From: Caballeronia sp. SL2Y3
GTDB taxonomy: Bacteria; Pseudomonadota; Gammaproteobacteria; Burkholderiales; Burkholderiaceae
DNA length: 64,000 nt
Direction: 5' to 3'
NCBI RefSeq assembly: GCF_022879575.1
Contig: NZ_CP084260.1
Location: 1,302,001-1,366,000 of the forward strand
Each line of letters begins with the position of its first letter. The first letter of the stretch is position 1. This document shows, piece after piece, positions 21,096 through 32,772 of the stretch. The notes beneath the pieces are model-generated. The model did not search any database. It worked only from the letters and a program-made list of their open reading frames with translations, and was not told the origin of the DNA. The position numbers and the translations under genes are program-made.

Positions 21096-22388
21096 TTAGA
21101 AGCGTTCCATGCCGATGGCCGCGAGCGTCTCGGCGGGAAGATCGGGCGCGACACCGGAGACGAGATCCGCGACCACTTTGGCAGACCCGCACGCGAGGCC
21201 CCAGCCGGCGGGACCGTGCGCCGCGTTGATGAAAAGACGCGGATGCCGCGTCGCGCCGACGACCGGCAGCCCGTCCGCCGAAAGCAGCCGCAAGCCGTCC
21301 CACGACCGCGCAGCCGATACGCGCGCGGCACCCGGGATCCAGTCGTGCGTGCCTTGACCGAGCACGTCGAAGGCGCGGCGCGCGAGCCCGGCGTGCGCGG
21401 GTTTGTCGGCTTTCGCGAAACTCTGGAAAACGCCCGCGCCGCCGACGCGCAGCCGCTGATGCACCCGCGACATCGTAATGCGCTTCACCGAATCGATCAC
21501 CGTGATATGCGGCGCGCGTTCCTCGTAGGCGACGGGCGCGGTCAGCGTGTGCAGGCGCAGCGGAAACAGCGAAGGCGTGGAGCGAAAGCCGCCGACGAGC
21601 GCGGGCGTATCCGCGCCCGCCGCGACGACGACCGCATCGGCGGATATGACTTCTGCCTCGGCGTGGCGCTTCTTGTCGTCCCTGGAGCGGGCAAGCTCGA
21701 CCGCGGCGCGCCGGTCTTCGAGCCGCATGGACGCCACTTCGCAATTCATGCGGAACTCGACGCCGGCTTCTTCCAGCAATTGCTTCAGTTGCTTGGTGAA
21801 AAGCGGGCAATTGGCGGTGCGTTCTTCGGGGAGCAGAACGCCGCCCGCGAACGCGGGATCGTCCGGCACCGAAGGCTCCGCCCGCACGCATTCGTCCGGC
21901 GCAAGCTGCCGGTGCGGCACGCCGAAGCTCTTCAGAAGGTCGATGGCGGCTTGCGCGTCGTCGAGTTCGCGGGCGTGCCGGAAGACGTGCAGCATGCCGA
22001 CGCGCTGCTCGTAGTCGAGCTCGAAGCGCGCTTCGATATCGGCGAGCGCGCGCCGCGACAGTTCGACAAGCGGCTGCAGGCGCGCGTACTGCGCCGCGAA
22101 CGCCTGGGGATCGCGCAACTCGCCGAGTCGCTTGAGAAAATCGCGCGCGGCGCCGTCGAAGCCCGTTTTCACGATCATGCCGCTTTGCTTCGCGCGGCTC
22201 GACGCCATGAATGTCGGCCCGAACCAGACGTCGAGCGGCGAGGGCAAGAGCGCGCCGCCCTGGCCGTACGTCGCGCCCTGCGCGACGGTCGCGTGGCGCT
22301 CGATCACACAGACGCGATGCCCGGCCGCGTGCAACTGATAAGCGGTGGCGATGCCGGCGATTCCTCCGCCGATGACGATGACATCCAT
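21096..22388 (-). CDS. FAD-dependent D-amino acid dehydrogenase-like oxidoreductase (DadA family)
   Basis: A 430-residue DAO/DadA-type flavoprotein. The dinucleotide-binding motif VIGGGIAGIATAYQL is at the very N-terminus, followed by the ER motif. A second FAD contact region lies near VVVAAGADTPAL, and the C-terminal signature contains HGPAGWGLACGSAK. It would oxidise a D-amino acid or related secondary amine with transfer of electrons to the respiratory chain. The ATG at 22388 places the FAD fold at the N-terminus; the long upstream open frame is non-conserved. No alanine racemase or dad regulator lies nearby, so the exact substrate is open. Confidence 0.88.
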   Translation of the reverse strand: MDVIVIGGGIAGIATAYQLHAAGHRVCVIERHATVAQGATYGQGGALLPSPLDVWFGPTFMASSRAKQSGMIVKTGFDGAARDFLKRLGELRDPQAFAAQYARLQPLVELSRRALADIEARFELDYEQRVGMLHVFRHARELDDAQAAIDLLKSFGVPHRQLAPDECVRAEPSVPDDPAFAGGVLLPEERTANCPLFTKQLKQLLEEAGVEFRMNCEVASMRLEDRRAAVELARSRDDKKRHAEAEVISADAVVVAAGADTPALVGGFRSTPSLFPLRLHTLTAPVAYEERAPHITVIDSVKRITMSRVHQRLRVGGAGVFQSFAKADKPAHAGLARRAFDVLGQGTHDWIPGAARVSAARSWDGLRLLSADGLPVVGATRHPRLFINAAHGPAGWGLACGSAKVVADLVSGVAPDLPAETLAAIGMERF

Positions 22389-22777
22389 GACTTTTTGTGC
22401 CCGAGGGCGGGAGAACGCACGCGCGGCGCGGCGCATCGAGCGCCCGGCAAGCCGCGTGTCCTGACGGTAAGACGGCAGGCGCGGCGGCATGCCGCGCCCG
22501 AAGAAAGCGCGCCATGATAGCGCCAAATGCGTCGTCCAGGGACGGCCATTCCAGCACCGCTCATGTGTCAAAAAGCATGTCAGCAAGCCGTGCGACCGAG
22601 CCGCGAATTTCAGGATGACGGGCGCCACCACGACAGCACTGCCCGGCCGGGCGCAGCCGATTTCGAGACGCATCCGGGTTATAATCGCGGTCTTCACTCC
22701 GCCTCACGCCGCTTTCCCGCACTCGGCGCGCCGAGTGCCATCGAGCGGCTCACAGACGTCATCGACGCACCGTCACA
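22389..22777. other. Divergent intergenic region between the DadA-like gene and purL
   Basis: About 390 bp with no convincing gene. It contains a strong -10 hexamer for purL near 22680 and must hold the minus-strand promoter of the DadA-like gene. Open frames reading into it belong to extended or shadow frames. No riboswitch or operator was recognised. Confidence 0.55.
22680..22685 (+). promoter_or_regulatory. Candidate -10 element of purL
   Basis: A perfect TATAAT lies 92 bp before the purL ATG in the intergenic region. No convincing -35 is present at 16-18 bp upstream, so the call rests on the -10 and its position alone. Confidence 0.45.
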
Positions 22778-25700
22778 ATGGCCCATTTCTCGTGTTTCCC
22801 CGGCGCTTCGGCCCTCTCCGATTTCCGTCAGACTCGTCTTCTCGAAACGCTTGCCCGCATCGACGCCAACATCGTCGGCGTGCGCGGACAATTCCTGCAT
22901 TTCGTCAACGCGTCCGAGCCGCTCAGCGACGAGGACACGAACCGCATCCACGCGCTGATGCACTACGGCACGCGGTTCGCGGACCAGAAAGAGCGCGGCC
23001 ACGTCGAAACGTTCCTCGTCGTGCCGCGCTTCGGCACGGTGTCGCCGTGGGCGAGCAAGGCGACCGACATCGCGCATCACTGCGGTCTGACGCAAGTGCG
23101 GCGCATCGAGCGCGGCGTCGAGTATTCGGTCGTCATGAAAAGCGGGCTGCTCGGCGGCAAGAAGGCGCTGTCGGACGAAGCACGCGCGCAGGTCGCGGCC
23201 GCGCTGCACGACCGCATGACGGAAAGCGTCGCGGCATCGCGCGATCAGGCGCTGCATCTCTTCGATGAACTGCCCGCGAAGCCGCTGCAAACGGTCGATA
23301 TCATCGGCACCGGGCGCTCGGCGCTGGAAGCGGCGAACGTCGAACTGGGCCTCGCGCTGGCGGACGACGAGATCGACTATCTGGTAAACGCGTTCCAAGC
23401 CCTCGGGCGCAATCCGACCGACGTCGAACTGATGATGTTCGCCCAGGCCAACAGCGAGCACTGCCGCCACAAGATTTTCAACGGCGAGTGGACCATCGAC
23501 GGCGAGAAGCAGGACATGTCGCTCTTTCAGATGATCCGCAATACGGAGAAGCTGAATCACGAAGGGACGATCGTCGCGTATTCGGACAACTCGGCGATCA
23601 TGCGAGGCGGCGTGGCGGAACGATGGTTCCCGCGCGGCGAGAGCGAGCACTACGAGCGCCATGTCGAGCTGACGCACACGCTGATGAAGGTCGAGACGCA
23701 CAATCACCCGACCGCCATCTCGCCGTTCGCGGGCGCGGCGACGGGCTCGGGCGGCGAAATCCGCGACGAGGGCGCGACCGGCCGCGGCGCGCGTCCGAAG
23801 GCGGGTCTCGCGGGCTTCACGGTGTCGAATCTGGACCTGCCCGATGCGCGTCAGAAGTGGGAAAACGCCCGCGACAGCGCCACGCCGCCGTCCGCGCGCA
23901 ATCCCGCCGACTCGCACGAGCCGTATGGCCGCCCGAACCGCATCGCTTCGCCGTTGCAGATCATGATCGACGGCCCGATCGGCGCGGCTGCCTTCAACAA
24001 CGAATTCGGCCGGCCGAATCTCGGCGGCTATTTCCGCACTTACGAGCAGAACGTGGCCGGCCGCGTGCGCGGCTATCACAAGCCGATCATGATTGCGGGC
24101 GGCATCGGCAATATTTCGGACCAGCACACGCACAAGCACGACTTGCCGGCCGGCACGCTCCTGATCCAGATTGGCGGGCCGGGCATGCGCATCGGCATGG
24201 GCGGCGGCGCGGCTTCGTCGATGGCGACGGGCGCGAACACCGCCGAGCTCGACTTCGATTCCGTGCAGCGCGGCAATCCCGAAATTCAGCGCCGCGCGCA
24301 GGAAGTCATCAACGCGTGCTGGCAGATGGGCGAGCGCAACCCGATTCTGTCGATTCACGACGTCGGCGCGGGCGGCATCTCGAACGCGTTCCCGGAACTG
24401 GTCGACGGCGCGGGCAAGGGCGCGCGCTTCGAACTGCGCAAGGTGCAACTGGAAGAAAGCGGGCTGTCGCCGCGCGAAATCTGGTCAAACGAGGCGCAAG
24501 AGCGCTACGTGCTGGCGATTGCACCCGCCGATCTGACCGCGTTCGAAGCCATCTGCGCGCGCGAGCGTTGCCCGGTCGCGGTCGTCGGCGTGGCGACGGA
24601 AGAGCGTCAACTGAAGCTGATCGACGACGAGAACGAAGGCCAGCAGCCGGTCGACATGCCGATGGACGTGCTGCTCGGCAAGCCGCCGAAGATGCATCGC
24701 GACGTGAAGCGCGAGCGCGCGCAGTTCGAGCCGGTCGACGTGACCGGCCTCGCGCTGTCGGAAGTCGCGCTCGACGTGCTGAAGCATCCGACGGTGGCGA
24801 GCAAGTCGTTTCTGATCACCATCGGCGACCGCTCGGTGGGCGGCACGACCGCGCGCGACCAGTTCGTGGGTCCGTGGCAAGTGCCCGTCGCCGACTGCGC
24901 GATCACGACGATGGACTACGCGGGCTTTCGCGGCGAAGCGATGACGATGGCCGAGCGCACGCCGCTCGCCGTGATCGACGCGCCGGCTTCCGGCCGCATG
25001 GCCGTCGGCGAAGCGGTGACGAACATCGCGTCCGCGCCGATCGAATCGCTGAACAAGCTGAAGCTCTCGGCCAACTGGATGGCCGCGTGCGGCAGCCCGG
25101 GCGAAGACGCCGCGCTCTATGCAACGGTGAAGGCGATCGGCATGGAACTGTGCCCGGCGCTCGGCATCAGCATCCCGGTCGGCAAGGATTCGCTGTCGAT
25201 GCGCACCAAATGGCAGGACGCGCGCGGCGCGCAAAAGGAAGTGGTGTCGCCGGTGTCGCTCATCATCTCGGCTTTCGCGCCGGTCGAAGACGTGCGCCGG
25301 CATCTGACGCCGCAACTCGTCGCCGATACGAACACCGTGCTGATCGCGATCGATCTCGGGCGCGGGCGCAATCGCCTCGGCGGCAGTATTCTCGCGCAGG
25401 TCACGCAGCAGGTCGGCGACGCCGTTCCCGACGTGGACGACGCCGAAGACCTGAAGCGCTTCTTCGCCGCCATCCAGTCGCTCAATGCGGACGGCAAGCT
25501 GCTCGCGTACCACGACCGCTCGGACGGCGGTCTGTGGGCGACGGTCTGCGAAATGGCGTTCGCGGGGCACGCGGGCGTGTCGCTGAACGTGGACATGCTG
25601 ACGCTCGACGCCGAACACGAATCCGATTACGGCGACGCCAAGGACTGGGCGAAGCAGACGAGCGGCCGCCGCGACGACCGCACCGTTCGCGCGCTCTTCG

Positions 25701-26815
25701 CCGAAGAACTCGGCGCGGTCGTGCAGGTGCGCGCGGCCGACCGCGACGCGGTGCTCGCCGCGCTGCGCGAACACGGTTTGTCGGCGTGCTCGCATGTGAT
25801 CGGCAAGCCGAACGAGCGCGATGCGGTCGAGATCTATCGCGACGCGAAGAAGATCTTCGATGCGCCGCGCGTCGAACTGCATCGCGCATGGAGCGAGGTG
25901 AGCTGGCGCATCGCGCGTCTGCGTGACAACCCGGCCTGCGCGGACGCCGAATACGACGCGCTGCTCGACGCGAGCGACCCGGGCCTTTCGCCCGTGCTTA
26001 CGTTTGATCCGGCGCAAGACGTAGCCGCGCCTTTCATCGCGACGAACAAGCGCCCGCGCGTGGCGATTCTGCGGGAGCAGGGCGTGAACTCGCATCTGGA
26101 GACGGCGTACGCGTTCGACCGCGCCGGTTTCGACGCGCACGACGTGCACATGAGCGACCTGCTGGAAGGCCGCGCGACGCTCGCCGATTTCGCGGGCGCG
26201 GTGGCGTGCGGCGGCTTCTCGTACGGCGACGTGCTTGGCGCGGGCGAGGGCTGGGCGAAGACCATCCGCTTCAATCCGCGCCTCGCGGACATGTTCGCGG
26301 CGTTCTTCGCGCGCCAGGACACGTTCGCGCTCGGCATCTGCAACGGCTGCCAGATGATGTCGAGCCTCGCGTCGATCATCCCGGGCGCGGAAAGCTGGCC
26401 GAAGTTCACGCGCAACAAGTCCGAGCAGTTCGAGGCGCGCTTCTCGCTGGTCGAAGTGCAAAGCTCGCCGTCGATCTTCTTCGCCGGCATGGAAGGCTCG
26501 CGCATTCCGGTGGCGGTCGCGCACGGCGAAGGCTTCGCGGACTTCTCGCAACAGGGCGATGCGGCGAGCGCGCTCGTCGCGATGCGTTACGTCGATCATC
26601 GCGGCAACGCGACGGAGCAGTATCCGTTCAACCCGAACGGGTCGCCGCAGGGCATCACGTCGGTCACGACGCCCGATGGCCGCTTCACGGTGCTGATGCC
26701 GCACATGGAGCGCGTGCATCGCAATGTGCAGATGAGCTGGACGCCCGCCGACTGGACCACCGACGCGAGCCCGTGGCTGCGCGCGTTCCAGAATGCGCGA
26801 CGCTTCCTCGGCTAA
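22778..26815 (+). CDS. purL: Phosphoribosylformylglycinamidine synthase (large, single-chain PurL)
   Basis: A 1345-residue single-chain FGAM synthase, the fourth step of purine synthesis (FGAR + glutamine + ATP to FGAM). The N-terminal linker and PurS-like region precede two AIRS-type ATP-grasp-like halves. Recognisable motifs are [43 protein letters not shown] and [11 protein letters not shown]. The C-terminal class I glutamine amidotransferase domain (about 1080-1345) has the nucleophile in GICNGCQMM, and His/Glu near the C-terminus (PHMERVHR). Length matches the gamma/beta-proteobacterial long form. It is transcribed alone, with a terminator downstream. Confidence 0.98.
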   Translation: MAHFSCFPGASALSDFRQTRLLETLARIDANIVGVRGQFLHFVNASEPLSDEDTNRIHALMHYGTRFADQKERGHVETFLVVPRFGTVSPWASKATDIAHHCGLTQVRRIERGVEYSVVMKSGLLGGKKALSDEARAQVAAALHDRMTESVAASRDQALHLFDELPAKPLQTVDIIGTGRSALEAANVELGLALADDEIDYLVNAFQALGRNPTDVELMMFAQANSEHCRHKIFNGEWTIDGEKQDMSLFQMIRNTEKLNHEGTIVAYSDNSAIMRGGVAERWFPRGESEHYERHVELTHTLMKVETHNHPTAISPFAGAATGSGGEIRDEGATGRGARPKAGLAGFTVSNLDLPDARQKWENARDSATPPSARNPADSHEPYGRPNRIASPLQIMIDGPIGAAAFNNEFGRPNLGGYFRTYEQNVAGRVRGYHKPIMIAGGIGNISDQHTHKHDLPAGTLLIQIGGPGMRIGMGGGAASSMATGANTAELDFDSVQRGNPEIQRRAQEVINACWQMGERNPILSIHDVGAGGISNAFPELVDGAGKGARFELRKVQLEESGLSPREIWSNEAQERYVLAIAPADLTAFEAICARERCPVAVVGVATEERQLKLIDDENEGQQPVDMPMDVLLGKPPKMHRDVKRERAQFEPVDVTGLALSEVALDVLKHPTVASKSFLITIGDRSVGGTTARDQFVGPWQVPVADCAITTMDYAGFRGEAMTMAERTPLAVIDAPASGRMAVGEAVTNIASAPIESLNKLKLSANWMAACGSPGEDAALYATVKAIGMELCPALGISIPVGKDSLSMRTKWQDARGAQKEVVSPVSLIISAFAPVEDVRRHLTPQLVADTNTVLIAIDLGRGRNRLGGSILAQVTQQVGDAVPDVDDAEDLKRFFAAIQSLNADGKLLAYHDRSDGGLWATVCEMAFAGHAGVSLNVDMLTLDAEHESDYGDAKDWAKQTSGRRDDRTVRALFAEELGAVVQVRAADRDAVLAALREHGLSACSHVIGKPNERDAVEIYRDAKKIFDAPRVELHRAWSEVSWRIARLRDNPACADAEYDALLDASDPGLSPVLTFDPAQDVAAPFIATNKRPRVAILREQGVNSHLETAYAFDRAGFDAHDVHMSDLLEGRATLADFAGAVACGGFSYGDVLGAGEGWAKTIRFNPRLADMFAAFFARQDTFALGICNGCQMMSSLASIIPGAESWPKFTRNKSEQFEARFSLVEVQSSPSIFFAGMEGSRIPVAVAHGEGFADFSQQGDAASALVAMRYVDHRGNATEQYPFNPNGSPQGITSVTTPDGRFTVLMPHMERVHRNVQMSWTPADWTTDASPWLRAFQNARRFLG

Positions 26816-26837
26816 TCGCGCGTAAGCGTAGAGTCAT

Positions 26838-26871
26838 GCCCCGGAGCCTCGGCTGCCGGGGCTTTTTTTTG
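26838..26871 (+). terminator. Rho-independent terminator after purL
   Basis: The stem GCCCCGG (26838-26844) pairs with CCGGGGC (26856-26862) and is followed by eight T. It begins 22 bp after the purL stop. Confidence 0.85.
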
Positions 26872-26892
26872 CGCTACGCGGTTCTAGAAGCA

Positions 26893-26918
26893 ACAAAGCC
26901 GCCCGAGGGCGGCTTTGT
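26893..26918 (-). terminator. Hairpin downstream of the parvulin gene, likely terminator
   Basis: A perfect 12-bp stem ACAAAGCCGCCC pairs with GGGCGGCTTTGT around a two-base loop. It lies 38 bp past the stop of the minus-strand parvulin gene. The minus-strand 3' flank is only modestly T-rich (TTTGTTG). Confidence 0.55.
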
Positions 26919-26955
26919 CGTACATGGCGCGAACGCGCGGCAAGGAGGCGATTGA

Positions 26956-27738
26956 TTACTTGATGACCGCTTTCTTGCGCAGATTCTCTTCGAACGCCTG
27001 CAGCTTTTCCTGCTGCATTTGCTGCGCGATTTGCGCCTTGACCTGATCGAACGGCGGCGGCGCGACGTCGCGGCTGTCGTCGAGGCGGATGATGTGCCAG
27101 CCGAACTGCGTCTTGACCGGCGCGGCCGTGACTTCGCCCTTCTTGAGCTTCTCGGCCGCGGCGCCGAATTCCGGCACGTACGCCGACGGCGACGACCAGT
27201 CGAGATCGCCGCCGTTCTTGCCCGATCCCGGGTCCTTCGAGTACTGCTTCGCCAGATCTTCGAAGCTCGCGCCGCCCTTGATCTTCGCGATCAGGTCCTT
27301 GGCCTGGTCTTCGTTCTCCACGAGGATGTGATGCAGATGCAGTTCCTTGCCGCCGCCTTGCTGCTTCACGAGCTGGTCGTAGCGCGCCTTGATTTCGGCG
27401 TCGGTCGGCTTGTTCTTCGCGAGGTAGTCTTCGATCATCGCGCGCAGCACGACGGTCTGCTGCGCCACGGCCAGTTGCGCCTTCACGTCGGGGCGATTCG
27501 CCACGCCTTCGCGGGCGGCTTCCTGCATCAGGATTTCACGGTTGATCAGTTCTTCGCGCACGGCCTGTTGCAGTTGCGGCGAATCCTGCTGACCCTGCTG
27601 GACGAGTTGCTTCACGAGCGCATCGGCGCGCGACGTGGGAATCGGCGTGCCGTTCACGACGGCGATGTTCTGCGCAAACGCGGGAGCCGCCGCGAACGCA
27701 GCCAGCAACACCCAGACGCGGGTTTTTTTCAAAGTCAT
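26956..27738 (-). CDS. Periplasmic parvulin-type peptidyl-prolyl isomerase
   Basis: A 260-residue exported protein. The signal peptide spans about residues 1-22 (ending APAFAQ). A SurA-N-like helical part (about 25-120) is followed by a parvulin domain at about 133-230 with LHLHHILVENED, SGKNGGDLDWSSPSAYVPEF and TQFGWHIIRLDD. The C-terminus is a Gln-rich helix. It likely helps outer-membrane or periplasmic protein folding. It is the last gene of a minus-strand run that includes bolA and yciB upstream, as in many Burkholderiaceae. Confidence 0.92.
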   Translation of the reverse strand: MTLKKTRVWVLLAAFAAAPAFAQNIAVVNGTPIPTSRADALVKQLVQQGQQDSPQLQQAVREELINREILMQEAAREGVANRPDVKAQLAVAQQTVVLRAMIEDYLAKNKPTDAEIKARYDQLVKQQGGGKELHLHHILVENEDQAKDLIAKIKGGASFEDLAKQYSKDPGSGKNGGDLDWSSPSAYVPEFGAAAEKLKKGEVTAAPVKTQFGWHIIRLDDSRDVAPPPFDQVKAQIAQQMQQEKLQAFEENLRKKAVIK

Positions 27739-27820
27739 CGGAGGTTCCTAACTGAACGAACAGACTGAACAAACAGACGCCTTCAAAGGCGGGTTTAGCG
27801 AGATCGGGCCGAACCGCGAT

Positions 27821-28135
27821 TTATTCGAATTGTTCTGCGAACTCTTGCGGCGTATAAGCCCGGATGGCGAGCGCGTGCACGCCGCGCCGCATTTCTTCGG
27901 CCAGCGCATCATACACCAGCCGATGCCGCGCCACGCGCGCCTTGCCGGCAAAGCGTTCGGCGACGATCGTCACCGTGTAGTGACTGCCCGACGCGGCGCC
28001 TGTGTGGCCCGCGTGCGCGGCGCTGTCGTCCTCGATATGGACGGACTGCGGATCGAGCGCGGCATTCAGCCGCGCTTCGAGATGCGCGATCTTGTCCTGC
28101 GCGCTGGCGGCCATGAAATCGAACGGAGCGGTCAC
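27821..28135 (-). CDS. bolA: BolA family protein
   Basis: A 104-residue BolA-like protein with the KH-like fold region [27 protein letters not shown] and a conserved His (ARHRLVY). BolA proteins pair with monothiol glutaredoxins and act in iron-sulfur or redox regulation. The GTG at 28135 is preferred as start because GGAGGA lies seven bases upstream; an ATG seven codons later is possible. The GTG overlaps the TGA stop of yciB by four bases (GTGA), which indicates translational coupling. Confidence 0.88.
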   Translation of the reverse strand: MTAPFDFMAASAQDKIAHLEARLNAALDPQSVHIEDDSAAHAGHTGAASGSHYTVTIVAERFAGKARVARHRLVYDALAEEMRRGVHALAIRAYTPQEFAEQFE

Positions 28136-28668
28136 TGGTTGTCCTCCTTCATGTACTTCGCGAGCCAGAAACTCTGCGCGACGATGAACAGCACGAGGCA
28201 GCCCGTCGCGCCGAAGAGCTTGAAGTTGACCCACTGGTCGGTGGTGAAGTGATAGGCGACGAAGAGATTCACGATGCCGAGCAGCGCGAAGAACACCGCC
28301 CACGCGATATTCAGCTGTCCCCATACGCGATGCGGCAGCACGATCTGCTTGCCCATCATCGCTTCGATCAGATTCTTCCTGAAGCCGAGTTGCGCGACGA
28401 TCAGCGCGAACGCGAAGAGCCAGTAGAGGGCAGTGGGCTTCCACTTGATGAACGTGTCGTTATGCAGCACGAGCGTCGCGCCGCCGAACACGACGACGAC
28501 GCCGAGGCTTACCCACAACATCGGATCGACCTTGCGGTGCCGGAACGCGACCCACGCGATCTGCACGAGCGTCGCCGCGATCGCCACGGCCGTCGCCGTA
28601 TAGATGCCCCATATCTTGAAAGCGACGAAAAAGAGGATGATCGGAAACAGATCGAACAGGAATTTCAT
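28132..28668 (-). CDS. yciB: Inner-membrane septation protein A (YciB/IspZ family)
   Basis: A 178-residue protein with about five membrane segments. The N-terminus [14 protein letters not shown] is the hallmark of this family. It also shows [16 protein letters not shown] and [14 protein letters not shown], and ends near [15 protein letters not shown]. Family members influence cell envelope integrity and septation; the mechanism is not settled. Length is typical. It overlaps bolA by four bases and probably forms one transcript with it. Confidence 0.93.
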   Translation of the reverse strand: MKFLFDLFPIILFFVAFKIWGIYTATAVAIAATLVQIAWVAFRHRKVDPMLWVSLGVVVVFGGATLVLHNDTFIKWKPTALYWLFAFALIVAQLGFRKNLIEAMMGKQIVLPHRVWGQLNIAWAVFFALLGIVNLFVAYHFTTDQWVNFKLFGATGCLVLFIVAQSFWLAKYMKEDNQ

Positions 28669-28726
28669 TGGCGTCCGGAAGATGAGGCGAATGGTGCGAT
28701 GCGGGGCGCGATGACGCTAAACGAAC

Positions 28727-28746
28727 GCCCGCTCGGGAGAGCGGGC
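28727..28746 (-). terminator. Hairpin after msrB, probable terminator
   Basis: A perfect 8-bp stem GCCCGCTC pairs with GAGCGGGC around a four-base loop. It lies about 60 bp past the stop of minus-strand msrB and just before yciB. The flank on the minus strand is only weakly T-rich. Confidence 0.45.
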
Positions 28747-28808
28747 GCGGGTCAGGCGTCGGCCACGAGCGAGTGTGCTGGCCCGTGTCCGTTCAAGGCT
28801 GAACCCGG

Positions 28809-29231
28809 TTACTTGGGTTCGAATTGTAGCGCAGCCGAGTTGATGCAATACCGCAGGCCGGTCGGCGCGGGGCCGTCCTCGAACACATGGCCGAGATGCG
28901 CGCCGCAGTTCTTGCACTGCACTTCGATGCGCAGCATGCCGTGCGAGCGGTCGGTCTTTTCCTGGATCACTTCGCCGTTGATCGGCTTGAAGTAGCTCGG
29001 CCAGCCGCAGCCGGCGTCGAACTTGGTGTCGGATTCGAAGAGCGGCGTGCCGCAACACACGCAGTCGTACACGCCGCGCTCGAAGTGATCCCAGTACTCG
29101 CCGGTGAACGGCCGTTCGGTCGCCGCATGGCGGGTGACCTGATATTGCATTTCGTTGAGTTCGCGGCGGTAAACCGCGTCGTCCTTTTGCAGCGGATGTT
29201 CGGTGGCGCCGGGGGTGTCGTCTCGGTTCAT
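28809..29231 (-). CDS. msrB: Peptide-methionine (R)-S-oxide reductase
   Basis: A 140-residue MsrB. Zinc-binding cysteine pairs are visible in [11 protein letters not shown] and [12 protein letters not shown]. The catalytic Cys is in [10 protein letters not shown], and the fold signature [11 protein letters not shown] is present. It reduces the R-epimer of methionine sulfoxide in damaged proteins. The start ATG at 29231 has an AAGGAAG site upstream. It follows selO by 43 bp on the same strand, so the two redox-stress genes are probably co-transcribed. Confidence 0.96.
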   Translation of the reverse strand: MNRDDTPGATEHPLQKDDAVYRRELNEMQYQVTRHAATERPFTGEYWDHFERGVYDCVCCGTPLFESDTKFDAGCGWPSYFKPINGEVIQEKTDRSHGMLRIEVQCKNCGAHLGHVFEDGPAPTGLRYCINSAALQFEPK

Positions 29232-29274
29232 GGTCTTCCTTTCGTTGCTCTGGGCTGTGTAGTTGGGGGCGGGC

Positions 29275-30882
29275 TCAGGAAGAACAACTGACTTCCAGAT
29301 CGCTCGCCCAGTCCGGCGGCAGGCCAGCGTACGCCTCGTTTTCGGGTTGCTCGTCGAACGGGCGGCGCAGCAGGTCGAGCAGGCGCGCGACTTCCGAGAA
29401 ATCCTTCTCGTTCGCCTGACGAATGGCCTGCTCGGCCAGATGATTGCGCAGCACGAACTTCGGATTCACGCGATTCATCGCCGCGGCGCGGGCCGCGTCG
29501 TCGCGCGGTTCGTGCGCGAGGCGCTCGCGATACTGCACGGCCCAGGCGTCGAACGCCGCGCGATCGAGGAAAAAATCGCGCACGGGCGCATCGCCCGATG
29601 CATCCGCTTTCGCGAGCTTCGACAGATTGCGGAACGTCAGCGTGAAGTCCGCGCGATTCGCATGCATGATTTCCAGCAGGCCGTTGGCGAGCTTGTCGTC
29701 GCCTTCGCGCGCGGTTTCGAGACCGAGCTTTGCGCGCATCTTGTCTTCCAGCGCGGGCGCGAAATACGTCTTGTAGCGTTCGAGCGCCTTCTGCGCTTCT
29801 TCGACCACGCGTTCCGCACGACCTTCTTCCGGCAGCTTGGCGCCGACAAGCGGCACGAGCGCCTGCGCAAGACAGAACAAATTCCAGTAGCCGACCTGCG
29901 GCTGCCGGCTATACGAATAGCGGCCTTGCGTGTCCGAGTGATTGCAGATGTGATGCGCGTTGAAGCCGTCCATGAAGCCGAACGGACCGTAGTCGATGGT
30001 GAGGCCGAGAATCGACATGTTGTCGGTATTCATCACGCCGTGGCAGAAGCCCACGCCTTGCCATTGCGCCATGAGTTCCGCCGTGCGTCGCACGACTTCA
30101 TCGAGGAGCGCGAGATACGGATCGTCCGCGTCGCGGCACTGCGGATAGAAACGCTCGATGACGTGGTCGGCCAGCGTCTTCAGATCGTCCACACGCTCGT
30201 TCGCATAGAAGTGCTCGAAGTTGCCGAAGCGCACGAAGCTCGGCGCAATGCGCGTGGCGATCGCCGCCGTCTCGATGGTCTCGCGGCGCACCGGCAGGTC
30301 GGAACCGATGACGCCGAGGGAGCGCGTCGTCGGAATGCCGAGATGATGCATCGCCTCCGAACACAGGAATTCGCGGATGGACGAGCGCAGCACCGCGCGG
30401 CCATCGCCCATGCGCGAATACGGCGTGCGGCCCGCGCCTTTCAGCTGCACTTCGAGGCGCGCGCCCGCGCGATCGACTTCGCCGAGCGTGAGCGCGCGGC
30501 CATCGCCCAATTGACCGGCCCACACGCCGAACTGATGCCCCGAATAGACCGCGGCATAGGGCAGCGCCTCGGGCGGCCACTCGCGCGTGGGGTTGCCCGC
30601 GAAGTAAGCGGCGAACGCGGTCGGTTCTTCTTCTGCGATGCGCGCGTCGAAGCCAAGCAGTTCGGCCGCCTCGCGCGACACGGCGACGACATACGGATCG
30701 GGAACGGGCGTGGCGGGAAGGCGGGTGAGAAACGCGGGACCGAGCGAGGCGAACGAGCCGGGACGGTTGCTTAGGATCGACTCGGCGACTTCTTGCATCG
30801 ACTGCGGCATCGACTGCGCGCCAGGTTCCGATTCGGCTGCGCCAGTCGTTGCGCGCACGGCATTGCTTGGGGAAAACGACAT
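29275..30882 (-). CDS. selO: SelO (YdiU) protein adenylyltransferase
   Basis: A 535-residue pseudokinase-like enzyme that AMPylates proteins on Ser/Thr/Tyr. Conserved stretches are [36 protein letters not shown] and [13 protein letters not shown]. Further on are [12 protein letters not shown] and the metal-binding [10 protein letters not shown]. The C-terminus ends SCSS, where Cys replaces the selenocysteine of eukaryotic SelO, the usual bacterial form. The ATG at 30882 is chosen over a longer frame because the N-terminal ~50 extra codons are not family-like. Divergent from the acyl-CoA ligase gene and upstream of msrB. Confidence 0.94.
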   Translation of the reverse strand: MSFSPSNAVRATTGAAESEPGAQSMPQSMQEVAESILSNRPGSFASLGPAFLTRLPATPVPDPYVVAVSREAAELLGFDARIAEEEPTAFAAYFAGNPTREWPPEALPYAAVYSGHQFGVWAGQLGDGRALTLGEVDRAGARLEVQLKGAGRTPYSRMGDGRAVLRSSIREFLCSEAMHHLGIPTTRSLGVIGSDLPVRRETIETAAIATRIAPSFVRFGNFEHFYANERVDDLKTLADHVIERFYPQCRDADDPYLALLDEVVRRTAELMAQWQGVGFCHGVMNTDNMSILGLTIDYGPFGFMDGFNAHHICNHSDTQGRYSYSRQPQVGYWNLFCLAQALVPLVGAKLPEEGRAERVVEEAQKALERYKTYFAPALEDKMRAKLGLETAREGDDKLANGLLEIMHANRADFTLTFRNLSKLAKADASGDAPVRDFFLDRAAFDAWAVQYRERLAHEPRDDAARAAAMNRVNPKFVLRNHLAEQAIRQANEKDFSEVARLLDLLRRPFDEQPENEAYAGLPPDWASDLEVSCSS

Positions 30883-30986
30883 GTTGAGCGCCTCTGAGTT
30901 AAACGATATTGTAATTCCGCGCCCGCGGGCCTGCAGGGCGGCACTCGGGCAGCTGTCACAGCATCCATTCGTCGAGGACTTCACAC

Positions 30987-32645
30987 ATGGCGTCGCCGCT
31001 TTACGGTCAGATGATGGACATTCCGCTGCTCGCGTCGTCATTGCTCTCGCATGCGGCGCGCCACTTCGGCGATACGGAGATCGTGTCGAAGCGCATCGAG
31101 GGCGACATTCATCGCTACACGTATCGCGATTGCGAAAAGCGCGCGAAGCAACTCGCGCAGGCGCTCATCGCGCTCGGCGTCGAACAGGGCGAGCGCATCG
31201 GCACGCTCGCGTGGAACGGCTATCGGCATCTGGAGTGCTATTACGGCGTGAGCGGCATGGGCGCCGTGTGCCACACCATCAATCCGCGGCTCTTTCCGGA
31301 TCAGATCGCCTTCATCATCGACCACGCTGACGATTCGTACGTCTTCTTCGACATGACGTTCTGGCCGCTCGTCGAACGCATTGCGCAGCATTGTCCGAAC
31401 GTGAAGGGCTGGATCGCACTGGGCGATGCGGCGTGCATCGCCGAACATCTCGGCGACATGAGCGTGCCCGTGATGAGCTACGAAAGCGTCATCGCGCCGC
31501 AGGACGGCGTGTTCGAATGGCCGATGCTCGACGAACGGCAAGCCTCGTTTCTCTGCTACACGTCGGGCACGACCGGCAATCCGAAGGGCGCGCTGTATTC
31601 GCATCGGTCGACCGTGCTGCATGCGTACGCCGCCGCGCTGCCCGATGCGATGGGCGCTTCGTCGAGCGATGCCATTCTTCCCGTCGTGCCGATGTTCCAC
31701 GTCAATGCGTGGGGCATTCCGCATGCCGGACCGCTCGTCGGCGCGAAGCTCGTGTTTCCGGGCAAGGACCTCGACGGCAAGTCGCTCCATGAACTGATGG
31801 AAGCCGAAGGCGTCACGTTTTCGGCGGGCGTGCCGACGGTTTGGCTCGGACTCCTGAATTATATGAAGCAGGCGGACAAGCGCTTCACGACGCTCAAGTG
31901 CACCGTCATAGGCGGCTCCGCGTGTCCGCCCGCGATGCTGCGCACGTTCGAAGAAGAGTACGGCGTCGAAGTGATTCACGCGTGGGGCATGACGGAGATG
32001 TCGCCGCTCGGCACGCTCGCGCGGCTGTCGTTCCGCCAGAAGCAGCGCACGCCGGAGGAGCAGCGCGCATCGCGCGAAAAGCAGGGGCATGCGCTATTCG
32101 GCGTGGACATGAAAGTGGTCGGCGACGACGGCCGCGAACTGCCGTGGGACGGCCAGTCGTTCGGCGATCTCTACGTGCGCGGGCCGTGGATCATCGACCG
32201 CTATTACCGCCGCGACGAATCCCCGCTCGTCGACGGCTGGTTCCCGACCGGCGACGTCGCGACCATCGACGCCGACGGCTTCATGCACATCACCGACCGC
32301 AGCAAGGACGTGATCAAGTCGGGCGGCGAATGGATCAGCTCGATCGATCTGGAAAACATCGCGATGTCGCATCCGCAAGTGGCGGAGGCCGCGTGCATCG
32401 CGTGTTCGCATCCGAAGTGGACTGAGCGGCCGATGATCGTCGCCGTACTGCGGCCGGGCGCGACGCTCACGCGCGACGAATTGCTCGCGTTCTACGAAGG
32501 CAAGGTCGCGAAGTGGTGGATTCCGGATGACGTCGTGTTCGCCGACGAGTTGCCGCATACCGCCACGGGCAAGCTCCAGAAGGTGCGGCTGCGCGAGCAG
32601 TACCGCGATCATGTGCTGCCGGTCGCGGAAGAAAAGGCCGTCTGA
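30987..32645 (+). CDS. Acyl-CoA synthetase (AMP-forming, long/medium-chain type)
   Basis: A 552-residue ANL-superfamily ligase, forming acyl-CoA from a carboxylic acid, ATP and CoA. The P-loop-like motif [18 protein letters not shown] is at about residues 190-207. The A5 region is [10 protein letters not shown], the hinge region [19 protein letters not shown], and the catalytic Lys is in the C-terminal [14 protein letters not shown]. It resembles the group that includes 3-methylmercaptopropionyl-CoA ligases, but substrate cannot be decided from sequence. It opens a run of acyl-CoA-linked genes ending at 39215. Confidence 0.92.
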   Translation: MASPLYGQMMDIPLLASSLLSHAARHFGDTEIVSKRIEGDIHRYTYRDCEKRAKQLAQALIALGVEQGERIGTLAWNGYRHLECYYGVSGMGAVCHTINPRLFPDQIAFIIDHADDSYVFFDMTFWPLVERIAQHCPNVKGWIALGDAACIAEHLGDMSVPVMSYESVIAPQDGVFEWPMLDERQASFLCYTSGTTGNPKGALYSHRSTVLHAYAAALPDAMGASSSDAILPVVPMFHVNAWGIPHAGPLVGAKLVFPGKDLDGKSLHELMEAEGVTFSAGVPTVWLGLLNYMKQADKRFTTLKCTVIGGSACPPAMLRTFEEEYGVEVIHAWGMTEMSPLGTLARLSFRQKQRTPEEQRASREKQGHALFGVDMKVVGDDGRELPWDGQSFGDLYVRGPWIIDRYYRRDESPLVDGWFPTGDVATIDADGFMHITDRSKDVIKSGGEWISSIDLENIAMSHPQVAEAACIACSHPKWTERPMIVAVLRPGATLTRDELLAFYEGKVAKWWIPDDVVFADELPHTATGKLQKVRLREQYRDHVLPVAEEKAV

Positions 32646-32772
32646 CAAGCCTCGCGCCGCAGGGCGTTCCTGCTCGCAGCGCACGAGGGCACAGCCGAAT
32701 TGCACGGTCGTTCGTCTTTGTGTATTTTTCCCCGATCGCCCACAATGAGCCATCACGCGAGAGGGAACATCC

